From an uncultured Neglectibacter sp. (GTDB lineage Bacteria; Bacillota; Clostridia; Oscillospirales; Acutalibacteraceae): a stretch of 55,467 nucleotides of DNA. Below are positions 16,413 through 25,096 of this stretch, in pieces. The notes below the pieces were generated by a model. That model was given only the letters and a program-made list of their open reading frames with translations, did no database searches and had not been told where the DNA came from. Where the stretch lies: NCBI GenBank assembly GCA_904419785.1, contig CAJFSY010000012.1, forward strand, positions 1 to 55,467, written 5' to 3'. The translations under genes and the position numbers were made by a program. Numbering within the stretch: the stretch's first letter is position 1; each line of letters starts with the position of its first letter.

Positions 16413-18227
16413 TCACCTCTCTTTCGATTTGGGGTCAATGGCGTCACGCAGGCCGTCGCCCACACAGTTGATGCTGATAGTGCAAATGCCCAGGGCTGCC
16501 GAGGGGAATACCCACCGCCACCAGTAATTTTCGATTACCTGGCCGTTCTGTGCGCCGGTAAGCATGTTGCCCCATGTTGCGTTGGGCTCGTTGACGCCGA
16601 ACCCGATAAAGGACAGGGAAGATTCTGTCAACATACAAGTGGCGAAATCCAAAGTGGCGTTGACGATAATTACGGTGATGATATTGGGCAGGATATGGCG
16701 GAAGATGATGCCGAATTCCTTAACGCCCAATGCTTTGGCAGCCGTAACGAATTCCTGTTCACGCTCAGCCAGTACGCTGCCGCGCACCAGACGGGCGATG
16801 CCGGGCCAGGAGAGCAGGCCCAGAATAAACATGATCAAAATAATTCGCTGTGTCTCTGAGATACTGTTGCCCAGGATACTTGATAGGATGATACAGAATG
16901 GCAGGAAGGGGATGGAAGAGACGATCTCTGTCAAACGCATGAGCAGGTTGTCGATCTTTCCTCCCTTATAGCCGGAAATACCACCCACAATAATACCGAT
17001 AAGGGTAGAAATGATAACAGCGATAGCGCCAACGGTCATGGTCATACGGCCGCCAACCAGCAGCCGGCGGAACACGTCGCGGCCGAAAGCGTCGGTGCCC
17101 ATCAGGTAACCATCAAGGCCCCAGCCCTTTACTTCGCCGTTTTCCAAAACAGCGTAGCTGCTGTAGTAACCGGAAACCACGGAAACAACCTTGCTGTTGA
17201 AGCTGGGAACGTTAGTCTGTCCGAAATTGTTATCGCCCCAGGAAGCTACGGTGCCGTCATCCAGCAGAGCGGTATAGTGATAACGTCCTGCGGACAAAGC
17301 GGTTACCCGGCCCTGAATCTCTTCAGGCACATCCATGGAATGGTTCACGTTGTTGCCCCAGGTATGCACCTTGCCGTCTTTGGTCAAAGCGGCGGCGCTC
17401 TCGTCTGTAAGGGCAATATCGATCACGTTTCCTTGGATGTCTTCGGGCACCGTAGTGAAAGCAGATGCTTTGGAAGACAGGGGAACCACTTCGCCGTCGT
17501 TTGTCAAGGCTATGACAATATTGGTATTGTCATCAAACTTCTGAATGTTGCCCTGAACACCCTCGGGGAAGGTGATATTCAGCAGATACGTGCTGCCCCA
17601 GTTGTAAAGATGGCCGCCTTCTGTAAGGGCCAGAGAGATCTGGTAACCAGCTGAAATCTGTTTGATCGGATCGGTAGACAAACGCATTTCCACCGGGAGA
17701 GAGGCAAGGCCCATACGGTCATTACCCCAGGTAAAAATTTCCCCGTTTTCATTGACAGCTACGATGTGATCCAAACCGGCAGAGATCTGGGTGAGTTTAC
17801 CCATTTCCGAAGAGGAAGGGATCTTTTTCAGTTTGTCGGTGGGGAAAGTGCCCCATTCATACACCTTGCCGTCCTTGTCGATACCAACCGAGAAGGTGCT
17901 GCCGGAAGAGACCATCTGGGCATTCCCCTGCAGCTGGGAAGGAACGTTCAACATACCGAAGCCGGGGGCCACGTTAGACTGGGTTACATCCTGATAATGC
18001 AGATCGATGGGCAGAAAGAAGGGGAGCACGATGCAGCACAGGAAAATTATCAGGAACAGGCACAGGCCTGTCATGGCAATTTTATCGTGCAGAAAGCTCT
18101 TAACCACCATACGGGCAGGGCTTTGCATCAATTCTTCTTCTTCCTGAGGCAGTCCGCCAAACACCATACGTTGGGCGGCTGCTGCGGCGGTTGACTTCCG
18201 GCCGCCGAATAACTTTTTCTTAGCCAT
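16413..18227 (-). CDS. oppC: OppC-like permease carrying an inserted RCC1-type beta-propeller
   Basis: A 604 aa peptide-transporter permease, about twice the usual length of about 300. Residues 1-50 are cytoplasmic, with the first helix at about 52-72. Where a normal OppC continues with a short loop, residues about 103-372 instead contain seven consecutive repeats of about 40 aa with the RCC1 pattern (SAGxxHxxAL, then DGxVxxWG), for example TQISAGLDHIVAVNENGE and RVTALSAGRYHYTALLDDG. The permease resumes at YLMGTDAFGRDVFRRLL (residues 374-390) and has five more helices, with the EAA loop AAKALGVKEFGIIFRHILPN at 496-515. Reading is continuous with no frameshift. By topology the propeller is extracytoplasmic, where it could contact the binding protein, peptides or the cell wall. 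Confidence 0.93.
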   Translation of the reverse strand: MAKKKLFGGRKSTAAAAAQRMVFGGLPQEEEELMQSPARMVVKSFLHDKIAMTGLCLFLIIFLCCIVLPFFLPIDLHYQDVTQSNVAPGFGMLNVPSQLQGNAQMVSSGSTFSVGIDKDGKVYEWGTFPTDKLKKIPSSSEMGKLTQISAGLDHIVAVNENGEIFTWGNDRMGLASLPVEMRLSTDPIKQISAGYQISLALTEGGHLYNWGSTYLLNITFPEGVQGNIQKFDDNTNIVIALTNDGEVVPLSSKASAFTTVPEDIQGNVIDIALTDESAAALTKDGKVHTWGNNVNHSMDVPEEIQGRVTALSAGRYHYTALLDDGTVASWGDNNFGQTNVPSFNSKVVSVVSGYYSSYAVLENGEVKGWGLDGYLMGTDAFGRDVFRRLLVGGRMTMTVGAIAVIISTLIGIIVGGISGYKGGKIDNLLMRLTEIVSSIPFLPFCIILSSILGNSISETQRIILIMFILGLLSWPGIARLVRGSVLAEREQEFVTAAKALGVKEFGIIFRHILPNIITVIIVNATLDFATCMLTESSLSFIGFGVNEPNATWGNMLTGAQNGQVIENYWWRWVFPSAALGICTISINCVGDGLRDAIDPKSKER

Positions 18228-18238
18228 AGGGGGACCTC

Positions 18239-19231
18239 CTAGTTTTCAAGCCGGACCCGCGGGTCGACCAGGGTGTAGGCAATGTCCATGATGACGTTGC
18301 CGGCGAGAGACAGCACCACGTAAAACATCTGCATGGTGAGCACGATAGAGAAGTCCCGCTGCAAAAGGCCGTCGATCAGCATTTTGCCAAGGCCGGGCCA
18401 CAGGAATACGGACTCGATAACGATGGAGCCGCCGAACAGGGAAACTACCCAAGCGGTAGCAATGGTAACCACAGGAATCAAAGCATTGCGGAAAGCGTGG
18501 ACATAAATGACCACTTTTTCGCGCAAGCCTTTGGCACGAGCGGTTTTGATATAATCCATGCGCAGCACATCGATCATGGCGGCGCGCACATAACGGGTAA
18601 TACCGCCGATACCGGAAATAGACATTACGATGACCGGCAGCGCCATATGCCAAAGGGTATCTAAAGCCATTTGGAAAGCATTTCCTGAGAAGCCTGCCGA
18701 ACGCACGCCGCTGATTGGGAAGATAGGAATCTTTACGGCAAAAGCGAAAATGGCAAGCAAGGCAATGATAAAGCTGGGAAGGCTGTAGCCGATAATGGTG
18801 ACAACCTGAATCGTCTTGTCAAAAATACCGTTTTTCCGCACGGCAGTGACAATACCCAGCGGGATAGCTACGATAAACACCAGCAACATGGAAAGAAGGT
18901 TTAGCATAACGGTGTTCATCATGGGGGTGGCAATTACCTGAGCCACCTGCTGTTTATACTGAGTGGAATAGCCAAAATTACCGGTAAGCATGTTGCCGAT
19001 CCACCGGATATACTGTTCAGGCAGGGAACGGTTCAGACCCAGGCTTTCCGCGGTGCGGTCATAAAGAGCCTGATAAGCCTCGGGCTGCATGTTGTTTCGG
19101 GCGTCACCCAGCATCATGGTAACAGGATCACCGGGCATAAGCTTGTAAATAAAGAACATCAAAATGGATATGATGAAGAAAACAAAGATGATATAGATCA
19201 ATCTTTTAAGCAGATATCTGCCTTTTCCCAC
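18239..19231 (-). CDS. oppB: Oligopeptide ABC transporter permease (OppB-like)
   Basis: A 330 aa first permease of the peptide importer. The N-terminal helix (YIIFVFFIISILMFFIYKL) is followed by the hallmark LMPGDP at about residues 31-36, a large external loop, and five more helices. The EAA loop is KTARAKGLREKVVIYVHAFRN, and the protein ends in AYTLVDPRVRLEN, typical of OppB/DppB. Its stop is 11 bp from the OppC start. Unlike its partner it has no inserted domain. Confidence 0.94.
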   Translation of the reverse strand: MGKGRYLLKRLIYIIFVFFIISILMFFIYKLMPGDPVTMMLGDARNNMQPEAYQALYDRTAESLGLNRSLPEQYIRWIGNMLTGNFGYSTQYKQQVAQVIATPMMNTVMLNLLSMLLVFIVAIPLGIVTAVRKNGIFDKTIQVVTIIGYSLPSFIIALLAIFAFAVKIPIFPISGVRSAGFSGNAFQMALDTLWHMALPVIVMSISGIGGITRYVRAAMIDVLRMDYIKTARAKGLREKVVIYVHAFRNALIPVVTIATAWVVSLFGGSIVIESVFLWPGLGKMLIDGLLQRDFSIVLTMQMFYVVLSLAGNVIMDIAYTLVDPRVRLEN

Positions 19232-19326
19232 TTGTATCCCCCCATTTCTAAATTTGTTTTTTATAAAGGAGCCGGCGGTGCCCCGGAAAGGAGCGCCGCC
19301 GGACTCGTTACATCATAATTAGGGTG

Positions 19327-21258
19327 TTATTCCGTTACCCAAGCGTCCAGTACAGCAGAAGACCAATCCCAAATGGAAGAGGCATCCCAGCCTTGAAGCT
19401 TCAGGGAGAAGAAATCATAGTACTCGTCGGAATACAGGGGGATATCCGGCAGTTTGGTGTTCCAAACCTTGATATACTCACGCCAAGTCTCCAGCCACTT
19501 TTCGTTGTCTTCATAAGGAATGCTCTGGAGAGCGCCGGCAGCGTCGGCCAACTCCTGATCCAAAATCCAGTTGGAGTTGTAACCGGAGGTCATGAACCGC
19601 TCGTCTGTAGAATAGTTGTACCAAGGCGAGTTGGCTGTAGCAAAACCGGTAGCCAGATTGTACATGTTGTAGATCTTATCGCCGGAATGGTCAATGCAAG
19701 CGAACAGAGTAGAAACGTCCATGGTGGTGGGGCTCAGTTCCATACCAGCCTCAGCCATGGTCTCGGGCAGCATGGTGGCCAGCAGCTCGGAAACAGGGTT
19801 GCCTTCGGAGTTGGCCCACTCGATCACCAGGGGCTTCAGCTCGCCGTCAACATCCTTGTAACGGGTGCCAGTGCCGGAGTAGGGAGTGCCGTCTGCGTTC
19901 AAGGTCCAGCCGTCCTCTTCCAGCAGCTGCTTAGCGGTATCGATGTTCATTTCATAGGTGTTCAGGTTCTCGTTGATCCAATCGGTGGATTCCTGATACT
20001 CCCACTGGGCCAAGCCATATGCAGCGTGGACAACAGCGGCGTAACCACCGGAGTACTGACGGACAAACTCGTTGCGGTCCAGGCAGTAAGCGATAGCCTG
20101 ACGGACTTTCTCAGAGTCAGTGGGGAACTGGCTGCAGTCAAACTGGAGTTTGCCGTAGCCATTACGGAAATAGGTGTGATCCTGAACTTTGCCGGCTTCC
20201 ACCAGATCCAGGCCGGCATTGACAGTGTCAGCGCCGCTGGACTGGAACAACAGATCAACAGAACCGGACTCCAGCTCGTTCATCATGGTGTCGTTGGAAA
20301 CAGTCTTGATAACCAAGGTTTCGATAACGGGCTTTACGCCACGATAGTCGCCAGCGAACTTGGGGTTCACCTTCAAAGTGGCCTGGCGGCTGGCGGTGTC
20401 ATAGCTGTCCAGCAAATAAGGGCCGCAAACAACCTCGGGATGATACCGATAGCCGGTTTCGGGGTTATTGATGGTTTCGGTGAGCAGTTCGGTGGTGAAG
20501 TCGCCGGTGATCTTGGCGCCGTTCTCACTATCCTCTACATCGCAGCCGGGAGCCAGTACGGCCATGGGCCGGGGAGCAAGGCCAGCGTAAATGATATCGT
20601 AGTGGTTGGGCAGCTCCTCAGCGGCGATGGTGACGGAGTAGGTCATGTCATCCACCAGATGGACGCCGGCGAAGGTGTCGCTTTCACCGGAAACATACTC
20701 GTTATAGCCCTTTACAACAGACATGCCGTTGGCAGGATAGCCATCCACGCCGGTGATCTCGTTGCTGTTTTCCAGCAGAGCCTGGAACACATAATCCTTA
20801 GCGGTGATGGGAGTGTCGTCGCTCCACACCAAGCCATCTTTAATGGTAACAGTATAGGTCTTGCTGCCATCTTCGTTTTCGGTCTCTTCATGTTTTTCCA
20901 CTACAGTGGGATTGAACTCGAATTTACCCTCTTTGGTGTAGACTACAGTGCCGCCGCCGTGGATCAGGCTGTACATGCTGTAGTTGGTAGCGGCGTTGTT
21001 GAAAGAGGAATCGTAGAAATCGTTTTCAACAGGTGTGTTGGTGCCGATTATCAGCTGGCCGGAAGGCTCGGTGGGCCGTTCGCCGGTCTGGCCGGCTTCT
21101 GCGTCAGAGCTCGTAGTCTCCGAGCTGCTGCTTTCCACCGCAGAAGCGGTGGAAGAACTCTCCTGGTCGTTGGTGACAGGTTGCTGCTGTCCGCAGGCTG
21201 CCACCGAAAGAGCCAGGATCCCTGCCAACAACAGGGAGAGAATCTTTTTGGTTTTCAC
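19327..21258 (-). CDS. oppA: Oligopeptide-binding lipoprotein (OppA-like, family 5)
   Basis: A 643 aa extracellular peptide-binding protein of the SBP family 5 type. The lipoprotein signal ends in SVAAC (Cys22) and is followed by a long Ser/Glu/Thr-rich linker (about 23-65). The family-5 core includes DGLVWSDDTPITAKDYVFQA, the classic segment of OppA/DppA. It is the first gene of the minus-strand opp operon, behind a good promoter. Codon use is strongly biased, as in the binding protein at 11542, pointing to high expression. It delivers peptides to the OppB/OppC channel; ligand length preference is unknown. Confidence 0.94.
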   Translation of the reverse strand: MKTKKILSLLLAGILALSVAACGQQQPVTNDQESSSTASAVESSSSETTSSDAEAGQTGERPTEPSGQLIIGTNTPVENDFYDSSFNNAATNYSMYSLIHGGGTVVYTKEGKFEFNPTVVEKHEETENEDGSKTYTVTIKDGLVWSDDTPITAKDYVFQALLENSNEITGVDGYPANGMSVVKGYNEYVSGESDTFAGVHLVDDMTYSVTIAAEELPNHYDIIYAGLAPRPMAVLAPGCDVEDSENGAKITGDFTTELLTETINNPETGYRYHPEVVCGPYLLDSYDTASRQATLKVNPKFAGDYRGVKPVIETLVIKTVSNDTMMNELESGSVDLLFQSSGADTVNAGLDLVEAGKVQDHTYFRNGYGKLQFDCSQFPTDSEKVRQAIAYCLDRNEFVRQYSGGYAAVVHAAYGLAQWEYQESTDWINENLNTYEMNIDTAKQLLEEDGWTLNADGTPYSGTGTRYKDVDGELKPLVIEWANSEGNPVSELLATMLPETMAEAGMELSPTTMDVSTLFACIDHSGDKIYNMYNLATGFATANSPWYNYSTDERFMTSGYNSNWILDQELADAAGALQSIPYEDNEKWLETWREYIKVWNTKLPDIPLYSDEYYDFFSLKLQGWDASSIWDWSSAVLDAWVTE

Positions 21259-21346
21259 TGTGTTTCTCCTTCTTTCCTCACATACGTGATTTTTTGATTT
21301 CCTCTCACAAAAAATGAGAAAGGTGTGCCTTTGGGAAATCCCTTAT

Positions 21347-21375
21347 ATATTAGCAAATTCCTGACAAAAGGTCAA
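21347..21375 (-). promoter_or_regulatory. Sigma-A promoter of the opp operon
   Basis: Read on the minus strand, -35 TTGACC (21370-21375) and -10 TAATAT (21347-21352) are 17 bp apart. A small inverted repeat TCTCA/TGAGA (21303-21319) lies in the transcribed leader, and the ATG of the binding protein is about 80 bp downstream of the expected start. Confidence 0.78.
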
Positions 21376-21463
21376 GATATTTTACGATCTGGCGCTATTT
21401 GCAAAAAATGATAATGAGATGCGCGCAAATTTTGGCACCGCAAAATAAGGCAATGTTTTTTGC

Positions 21464-23266
21464 TTATTGGGTTGAAAGCTGTTCCATTTCTTTTACCAGT
21501 TCTTCAAAAAGCTTCAAAGCGTCGTCCACAGGAGCGGGGGCGCTCATGTCCACACCGGCGCCTTTCAGCAGTGACACAGGGTCGGTAGAGCAGCCGCCGC
21601 TGAGGAAGTGGAGGTAATCCTTCACAGCAGGGGCGCCTTCCCGCAGGATACGCTGGGAGAGGGCGATGGCGGCGGAGAAGCCAGTGGCGTATTGATAAAC
21701 GTAGAAATTCCGGTAGAAATGGGGGATCCTGGCCCATTCCAGGGCGATCTCCTGATCGGGCTCGATCTCCTCACCATAATATTCCCGGTTAAGCTCTCCA
21801 TATTTATCGCAGAGAGCTTCGGCAGTAAGGGGATGGCCTTTCCGGGTTTCCTCGCTGCACCAAAGCTCAAATTCAGCGAACATGGTCTGGCGGTAGAGGG
21901 TGGTGCGGAACTGCTCTAAGAAATGGTTGATCAGGTAAGCGCGCTGTTTGGGCTCCTGGGTCTTTCCAAGCAGATGCTGCATCAGCAAAGACTCGTTGCA
22001 GGTAGAGGCCACTTCCGCCACGAAGATTTTATAATTGGCATAGGTGACAGGCTGTTCCCTGTTGGAAAGGTACGAATGGAGCGCGTGGCCCATTTCATGG
22101 ACCAGCGTGAACAAGTCATCCAACGTGTCTGTGTAGTTCAACAGCACAAAAGGATGGTTGCCGAAAACGCCGGAGGAATAGGCGCCGGACCGTTTGCCCT
22201 GGTTCTCATACACGTCGATCCAGCGGTTGTCGAAACCTTCCCGCAGGATGCCCAGGTATTCTTCCCCTAAAGGCGCCAAAGCTTCCAAAGCGGTCTCTTT
22301 GGCCTGGTCGAAGGGGATGGTTTGTTCCTGGTCGGCGACCATAGAGGCGTAGATGTCGTAATAGTGGAGCTTGTCCACGCCTAAAAGTTTTTTCCGCAAG
22401 CGGATGTACCGGTGCATCGCCGGGAAATTCTTCCGCACGGCTGCGATCAGGTTGTGGTAAATCTCCACCGGAACTTCCGTGTTATCTAAAGCGGCGTGCA
22501 GGGCGGAAGGGTATTTCCGGGCGTTGGCGAAAAATTGAAGCTGTTTCATCTGGCCTTCCAACGAAGAGGCAAAGGTGTTCTGAAACTGCTTGTAAGCCCC
22601 ATACAAAGATTGGAATGCGGATTTCCGCAGTTCCCGGTCGGGAGCCTGCATCAAGGGGATGAACGTTCCGTGGGTGACCGGGTGGTTTTGGCCGCTTGCA
22701 TCCACCGCGTCGGGGAAGGTCAAGTCGGCGTCGTTCAAGAAATTGTAGGTGAGTCCCGGTGTCTGGCCCAGCTTGCCCGCGGCGGCCAGCAGCGCTTCTT
22801 CGCTTTGGGAAAGAGTGTGTTCCTTTTGGCGGCGCACCCGGTCCAGCACCAGTCGGTAATGCTCCAGCTCTGGAACAGCCTGATAAAAACCATTTAACGT
22901 CTCGTCGGGGATTTGCAGCACTTCGGGGGTAAAGAAAGCCAGGGCTTCCTGGGCCTCCAGCAAGAGGTTCTGCATTTGGCCGGCCATTTTTTGGTAAACG
23001 GGATTGCGGGTGTCCTCGTCTTTTTTGTACATGGCATAGCCCACGAAGGGATCGGCAATGCGGAGAAAATCATCCTCTAAACGGAGAAAGCCCAGCAGGT
23101 TCTGGCCGCTTTCCCCAAGCTTGCCTTCATATCCCTTGAATTTTTGCACCATGTCTTGGATTTTCGGGATTTCAGCTTCCCAAGCTTCATCGGTAGGGAA
23201 CAGGTCGGTAGTGGCCCAGGTGAATTTGGGGTCCACTTCGCCCCGGACGGGAATCTTGTGTTCCAT
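21464..23266 (-). CDS. pepF: Oligoendopeptidase F (M3B metallopeptidase)
   Basis: A 600 aa cytoplasmic zinc metallopeptidase that cleaves oligopeptides of about 7-17 residues. The zinc site HEMGH is at residues 390-394, and the third ligand Glu occurs about 25 residues later in FVAEVASTCNE. The length and domain order (N-terminal helical oligopeptidase F domain, then M3 catalytic domain) match the family. No signal peptide. It lies on the same strand as the opp operon but has its own promoter. Functionally it would degrade peptides brought in by Opp. Confidence 0.95.
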   Translation of the reverse strand: MEHKIPVRGEVDPKFTWATTDLFPTDEAWEAEIPKIQDMVQKFKGYEGKLGESGQNLLGFLRLEDDFLRIADPFVGYAMYKKDEDTRNPVYQKMAGQMQNLLLEAQEALAFFTPEVLQIPDETLNGFYQAVPELEHYRLVLDRVRRQKEHTLSQSEEALLAAAGKLGQTPGLTYNFLNDADLTFPDAVDASGQNHPVTHGTFIPLMQAPDRELRKSAFQSLYGAYKQFQNTFASSLEGQMKQLQFFANARKYPSALHAALDNTEVPVEIYHNLIAAVRKNFPAMHRYIRLRKKLLGVDKLHYYDIYASMVADQEQTIPFDQAKETALEALAPLGEEYLGILREGFDNRWIDVYENQGKRSGAYSSGVFGNHPFVLLNYTDTLDDLFTLVHEMGHALHSYLSNREQPVTYANYKIFVAEVASTCNESLLMQHLLGKTQEPKQRAYLINHFLEQFRTTLYRQTMFAEFELWCSEETRKGHPLTAEALCDKYGELNREYYGEEIEPDQEIALEWARIPHFYRNFYVYQYATGFSAAIALSQRILREGAPAVKDYLHFLSGGCSTDPVSLLKGAGVDMSAPAPVDDALKLFEELVKEMEQLSTQ

Positions 23267-23320
23267 GTGGTGAATGGCTCCTTCCTTTGAATAAGATTGT
23301 GAAAATTTTATTTAAGGCCA

Positions 23321-23329
23321 AGTATAGCA
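23321..23329 (-). promoter_or_regulatory. Extended -10 element for pepF
   Basis: On the minus strand TGCTATACT matches an extended -10 (TGnTATACT). The -35 region is weak (TTTTGT-like). It lies about 55 bp upstream of the pepF start. Confidence 0.5.
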
Positions 23330-23519
23330 CAGCCGGCAGGGAAACAAAAGAGACAACTGCGGATTTTTTTAAAAAAGGGAGACTTTAGAGGCACGGGGGA
23401 CGGTAAAAAAGCAGGAAAGACAAAATCATCATTGGTTATAAATGAAGAGAAAAATCCCGGAAGACGAAACTTGCCTGGTGGCGGATGTGGGGATTTTTTA
23501 CGGCGGTTTGGCGTTGAGA

Positions 23520-23548
23520 GCATAATTGGGCGACGGTATGCCACACTA
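23520..23548 (+). promoter_or_regulatory. Possible forespore (sigma-G/F-type) promoter of spoVAC-spoVAD
   Basis: GCATA (23520-23524) and CACACTA (23542-23548), 17 bp apart, fit the sigma-G pattern gHATR ... CATnHTA with one mismatch in the -10. The distance to the spoVAC ATG at 23576 is suitable. spoVA operons are transcribed by sigma-G in B. subtilis. In the remaining roughly 190 bp between this site and the pepF promoter I see no other feature. Confidence 0.4.
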
Positions 23549-23575
23549 AACAAAAACAGCGATTGGGGGATGTTT

Positions 23576-24022
23576 ATGAAAACCGTATCAAAAGAGGAAT
23601 ATAAGCGGCGGGTGGAAAAAGCATCGCCGCCTACCACTGTTGCGAAAAACTGCATTTTAGCATTCCTTTTTGGGGGCGCTATCTGCACGATTGGGCAAGC
23701 GCTATGCAATCTTTATCAAAACTTGGGGTTAGACTTGCCCCAGGCGCGCACCGCCGTTTCGATCAGTTTGATTTTCTTATCGGCTTTACTGACTACTTTG
23801 GGATTGTACGATAGAATTGCAAAACACGCCGGCGCAGGCACCCTGGTGCCCATTACCGGTTTTGCCAATTCCATGGTATCCCCAGCCTTGGAGTTCAAAA
23901 GCGAAGGTTATGTTACCGGGCTGGGCGCCAAACTATTTACGGTAGCCGGTCCAGTGCTGGTGTTTGGCATTACCGCATCGGTGGTGTACGGGTTAATTTT
24001 ATTTGGACTGTCTTTACTGTGA
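23576..24022 (+). CDS. spoVAC: Stage V sporulation protein AC
   Basis: A 148 aa membrane protein of the spore inner membrane, part of the SpoVA channel that moves Ca-dipicolinate into and out of the spore; SpoVAC itself is described as a mechanosensitive channel in B. subtilis. Sequence marks: an N-terminal cytoplasmic VSKEEYKRRVEKASPP, then helices around ILAFLFGGAICTIGQAL and TAVSISLIFLSALLTTLGLYD, the conserved GAGTLVPITGFANSMVSPA, and a final helix. ATG 23576 follows GGGGGA; an ATG two codons earlier is too close to it. Length equals the family norm of about 150 aa. Confidence 0.95.
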   Translation: MKTVSKEEYKRRVEKASPPTTVAKNCILAFLFGGAICTIGQALCNLYQNLGLDLPQARTAVSISLIFLSALLTTLGLYDRIAKHAGAGTLVPITGFANSMVSPALEFKSEGYVTGLGAKLFTVAGPVLVFGITASVVYGLILFGLSLL

Positions 24023-24031
24023 GGTAGCGGA

Positions 24032-25036
24032 ATGAAACGTATTGGAAAAAGTACCTTGGAATTTGACCGGCCTCCCACGATTTTGAGCCACGGGGCGGTG
24101 GGAGGCAAAAAAGAAGCGGAAGGGCCTTTGGGGGCCCAGTTCGACCAGACCTTCCAGGATACCACACTGCAAGAGGACAGTTGGGAAAAGGCGGAAGCAC
24201 AGCTTCAAAAGGAAGCGGTGACAATCGCTTTGCGAAAAGCGGGAGTGGGGCCGGAGAATGTGGATTTCATTCTGGCGGGGGACCTTTTGAACCAGTGTAT
24301 TTCCTCCACTTTTGGGCTGATGGATTTCCAAATCCCATTTTTGGGGCAGTATGGGGCCTGTTCTACCATGGCCCAGACGTTGCTCATGGCTACCATATTG
24401 GTGGAAAGCGGGGCGGCGGAAAAAGCTTTGGCGGTGACCAGTTCTCACTTTTGCTCGGCGGAACGGCAGTTCCGGCTGCCGCTGGAATATGGCGGGCAGC
24501 GTTCCCCAACCGCCCAATGGACTGCTACTGCCTCGGGATGCGTGCTGGTGGGAACAGGAGGTCCGGTGGAAATCCGCCGGGGACTGGCGGGGAAAATCCA
24601 GGACCTGGGGGTGAAAGACCCGGCCAACATGGGGGCGGCCATGGCTCCTGCGGCGGCTTCCAGCATTTTTGAGTTCCTGGAAGACACTCACACCCGACCA
24701 GAGGATTACGACGGCATTTTTACCGGCGATTTGGGGCTTGTAGGTTCCAGGCTGTTGTATGAATGTATGGATGACAACGGGATAGACCTGCGGCCTGTGC
24801 ATCAGGATTGCGGCTTGCTCCTCTATGACAGGGAACGTCAGGATGTCCACGCTGGAGGTTCGGGCTGTGGGTGTTCGGCCGGAGTGCTTTGCGGCCACTT
24901 GCTCCGGCAAATGGAAAAAGGAGAATTGAAAAATATTTTATTTTGCGCTACAGGAGCCCTCATGTCGCCTACGTCCCAGCAGCAAGGCTTGGCTATTCCA
25001 GGGGTGTGCCATGTGGTGCAGCTGGTGGCGAAATAA
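24032..25036 (+). CDS. spoVAD: Stage V sporulation protein AD
   Basis: A 334 aa thiolase-fold protein that binds dipicolinic acid at the spore inner membrane. Recognised by the start of the protein (FDRPPTILSHGAVGGKKEAEGPLG), by FILAGDLLNQCISSTFGLM, and by the conserved SSHFCSAERQFRLPLEYGGQ. The ATG lies 9 bp after the spoVAC stop. In most spore formers spoVAE follows; here a terminator begins 4 bp after the stop codon and the next gene is on the other strand, so spoVAE is not in this operon. Confidence 0.95.
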   Translation: MKRIGKSTLEFDRPPTILSHGAVGGKKEAEGPLGAQFDQTFQDTTLQEDSWEKAEAQLQKEAVTIALRKAGVGPENVDFILAGDLLNQCISSTFGLMDFQIPFLGQYGACSTMAQTLLMATILVESGAAEKALAVTSSHFCSAERQFRLPLEYGGQRSPTAQWTATASGCVLVGTGGPVEIRRGLAGKIQDLGVKDPANMGAAMAPAAASSIFEFLEDTHTRPEDYDGIFTGDLGLVGSRLLYECMDDNGIDLRPVHQDCGLLLYDRERQDVHAGGSGCGCSAGVLCGHLLRQMEKGELKNILFCATGALMSPTSQQQGLAIPGVCHVVQLVAK

Positions 25037-25040
25037 GAAG

Positions 25041-25076
25041 AAGGCCCTTTGCGGGGGTGTTCCCGCAAAAGGCCTT
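25041..25076. terminator. Terminator between spoVAD and the phosphomutase gene
   Basis: AAGGCC-C-TTTGCGGG pairs with CCCGCAAA-A-GGCCTT across a 6-7 nt loop, with one internal mismatch. It lies between two convergent genes and can stop transcription from either side. Confidence 0.85.
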
Positions 25077-25096
25077 TCGTATTATCTGGTGCCGCG

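Noticed and set aside
16413-18227. The double-length OppC as two genes joined by an assembly or sequencing error
   Set aside because: One continuous frame holds both halves of a permease on either side of the propeller, with no internal start site needed; a simple fusion of neighbours would not place one domain inside the other.
19324-21297. A 657-codon open frame on the plus strand opposite oppA
   Set aside because: It is an antisense shadow caused by the strong codon bias of oppA; it has no ribosome site and its translation has no recognisable domain.
21405-21420. A Fur-like half site (TGATAATGAG) downstream of pepF
   Set aside because: Only one half matches well, and it is at the 3' end of pepF and upstream of the opp promoter without symmetry.
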